From Methanomicrobiaceae archaeon (GTDB taxonomy: Archaea > Halobacteriota > Methanomicrobia > Methanomicrobiales > Methanomicrobiaceae): a stretch of DNA of 7,280 bases. A program made the position numbers and the translations under genes. The stretch spans positions 1-7,280 of the forward strand of contig DAOVRB010000046.1 of assembly GCA_030628325.1 (NCBI GenBank), given 5' to 3'. Positions 6,928-7,280 of this stretch are shown piece by piece. Each line of letters opens with the position of its first letter. Within the stretch, counting starts at the first letter, position 1. The notes beneath the pieces are model-generated. The model saw only the letters and a program-made list of their open reading frames with translations, was not told the origin of the DNA and searched no databases.

Positions 6928-7280
6928 CAAAACCCACCCCTGCAAAACTAATCTACATGGACCATTCTGCAACCACGCCCACCCACCCTGATGTGGTTAA
7001 GAAAATGATACCATATTTTACAGAACATTTTGGCAATCCCTCGTCACTGTACATAATTGCAAGAAAATCAAAATTTGCAATATCAAAAGCACGAAAACAA
7101 GTAGCTGATGTTCTCGGATGTACACCAGATGAAATATTTTTCACTGCAGGGGGGACAGAGTCGGACAACTGGGCAATCAAAGGCACAGCCTTTGCCAACA
7201 AAGACAGGGGAAACCACATTATCACTACAAAAATTGAACATCACGCAGTCCTGCACACCTGCGAATATGTCGAAAAAGAG
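6924..7280 (+). CDS. iscS: Cysteine desulfurase, IscS/NifS type (5' part only)
   Basis: The window ends after 119 codons of a gene whose complete product is usually about 390 residues, so the catalytic cysteine and the lysine that holds pyridoxal phosphate lie outside. The family takes sulfur from cysteine, leaving alanine, and passes it on for iron-sulfur clusters or thiolated tRNA. Visible motifs are YMDHSATTP at 11-19, F-G-N-P-S-S at 36-41, the cofactor phosphate-binding G-G-T-E-S-D-N at 76-82, and T-K-I-E-H-H-A-V-L at 102-110 with the histidine expected to stack on the cofactor. The ATG at 6924 overlaps the EVE stop (ATGA) with AGGA at 6909-6912. An internal ATG at 6957 (residue 12) gives a shorter alternative start inside the conserved motif and is less likely. 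A role in DNA phosphorothioation (DndA-like) cannot be excluded without the downstream genes. Confidence 0.93.
   Translation, partial: MTKPTPAKLIYMDHSATTPTHPDVVKKMIPYFTEHFGNPSSLYIIARKSKFAISKARKQVADVLGCTPDEIFFTAGGTESDNWAIKGTAFANKDRGNHIITTKIEHHAVLHTCEYVEKE

Noticed and set aside
6924..7280. Calling the desulfurase DndA of a DNA phosphorothioation system
   Set aside because: The visible N-terminal third fits general archaeal IscS/NifS and no dnd gene is in the window; the downstream sequence is needed.
1..7280. CRISPR array, tRNA, rRNA, insertion sequence or attachment site
   Set aside because: No spaced direct repeats, cloverleaf sequence, transposase or long terminal inverted repeats were seen on either strand.

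Overview
The window holds a type III restriction-modification (R-M) locus and, next to it, a second small gene pair. Everything reads on the + strand. The host looks archaeal, most likely a methanogen of the Methanomicrobia. The reasons are the moderately AT-rich DNA, the style of the cysteine desulfurase at the right edge (a Y-M-D-H-S-A-T-T-P start), ATGA start/stop overlaps, Shine-Dalgarno sequences alongside a gene that appears leaderless, and TATA-like boxes instead of bacterial -35/-10 pairs. The lineage is an inference; no rRNA or marker gene is present.

Layout. 1-280: an AT-rich leader with a 24-codon ORF (126-200) that has a good ribosome binding site and may be a relic of a winged-helix regulator. 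281-2197: mod, a beta-class adenine DNA methyltransferase with D-P-P-Y before D-F-F-S-G-S-A-T and an AT-rich target recognition domain between them. 2198-2307: a 110-base gap with a strong Shine-Dalgarno and a tiny ORF that looks frameshifted in an A6 run. 2308-3363: a RhuM-family protein. 3360-6428: res, the helicase/endonuclease subunit, with Walker A, D-E-P-Q, S-A-T, Q-E-V-G-R-G and a C-terminal PD...ETK nuclease. 6429-6462: a short gap with a TATA-like box. 6463-6927: an EVE-domain protein. 6924-7280: the first 119 codons of an IscS/NifS-type cysteine desulfurase, cut by the window edge.

How the genes work together. mod, rhuM and res form one apparent operon, with rhuM and res overlapping by 4 bases. 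Mod supplies DNA recognition and protective methylation. Mod plus Res would form the ATP-dependent restriction complex. RhuM lies inside the operon, so it is probably an accessory or regulatory partner, but its biochemical role is unknown. The EVE gene appears to have its own promoter and is translationally coupled to iscS, so it may belong to a separate housekeeping operon (sulfur transfer or RNA modification) and not to the R-M system; its adjacency is still notable because EVE domains can read modified bases.

The backbone is a recognisable type III R-M system, not a wholly new one. The less usual parts are RhuM between mod and res, the broken-looking mini-gene before it, the compositionally distinct recognition domain, and the EVE-iscS coupling.
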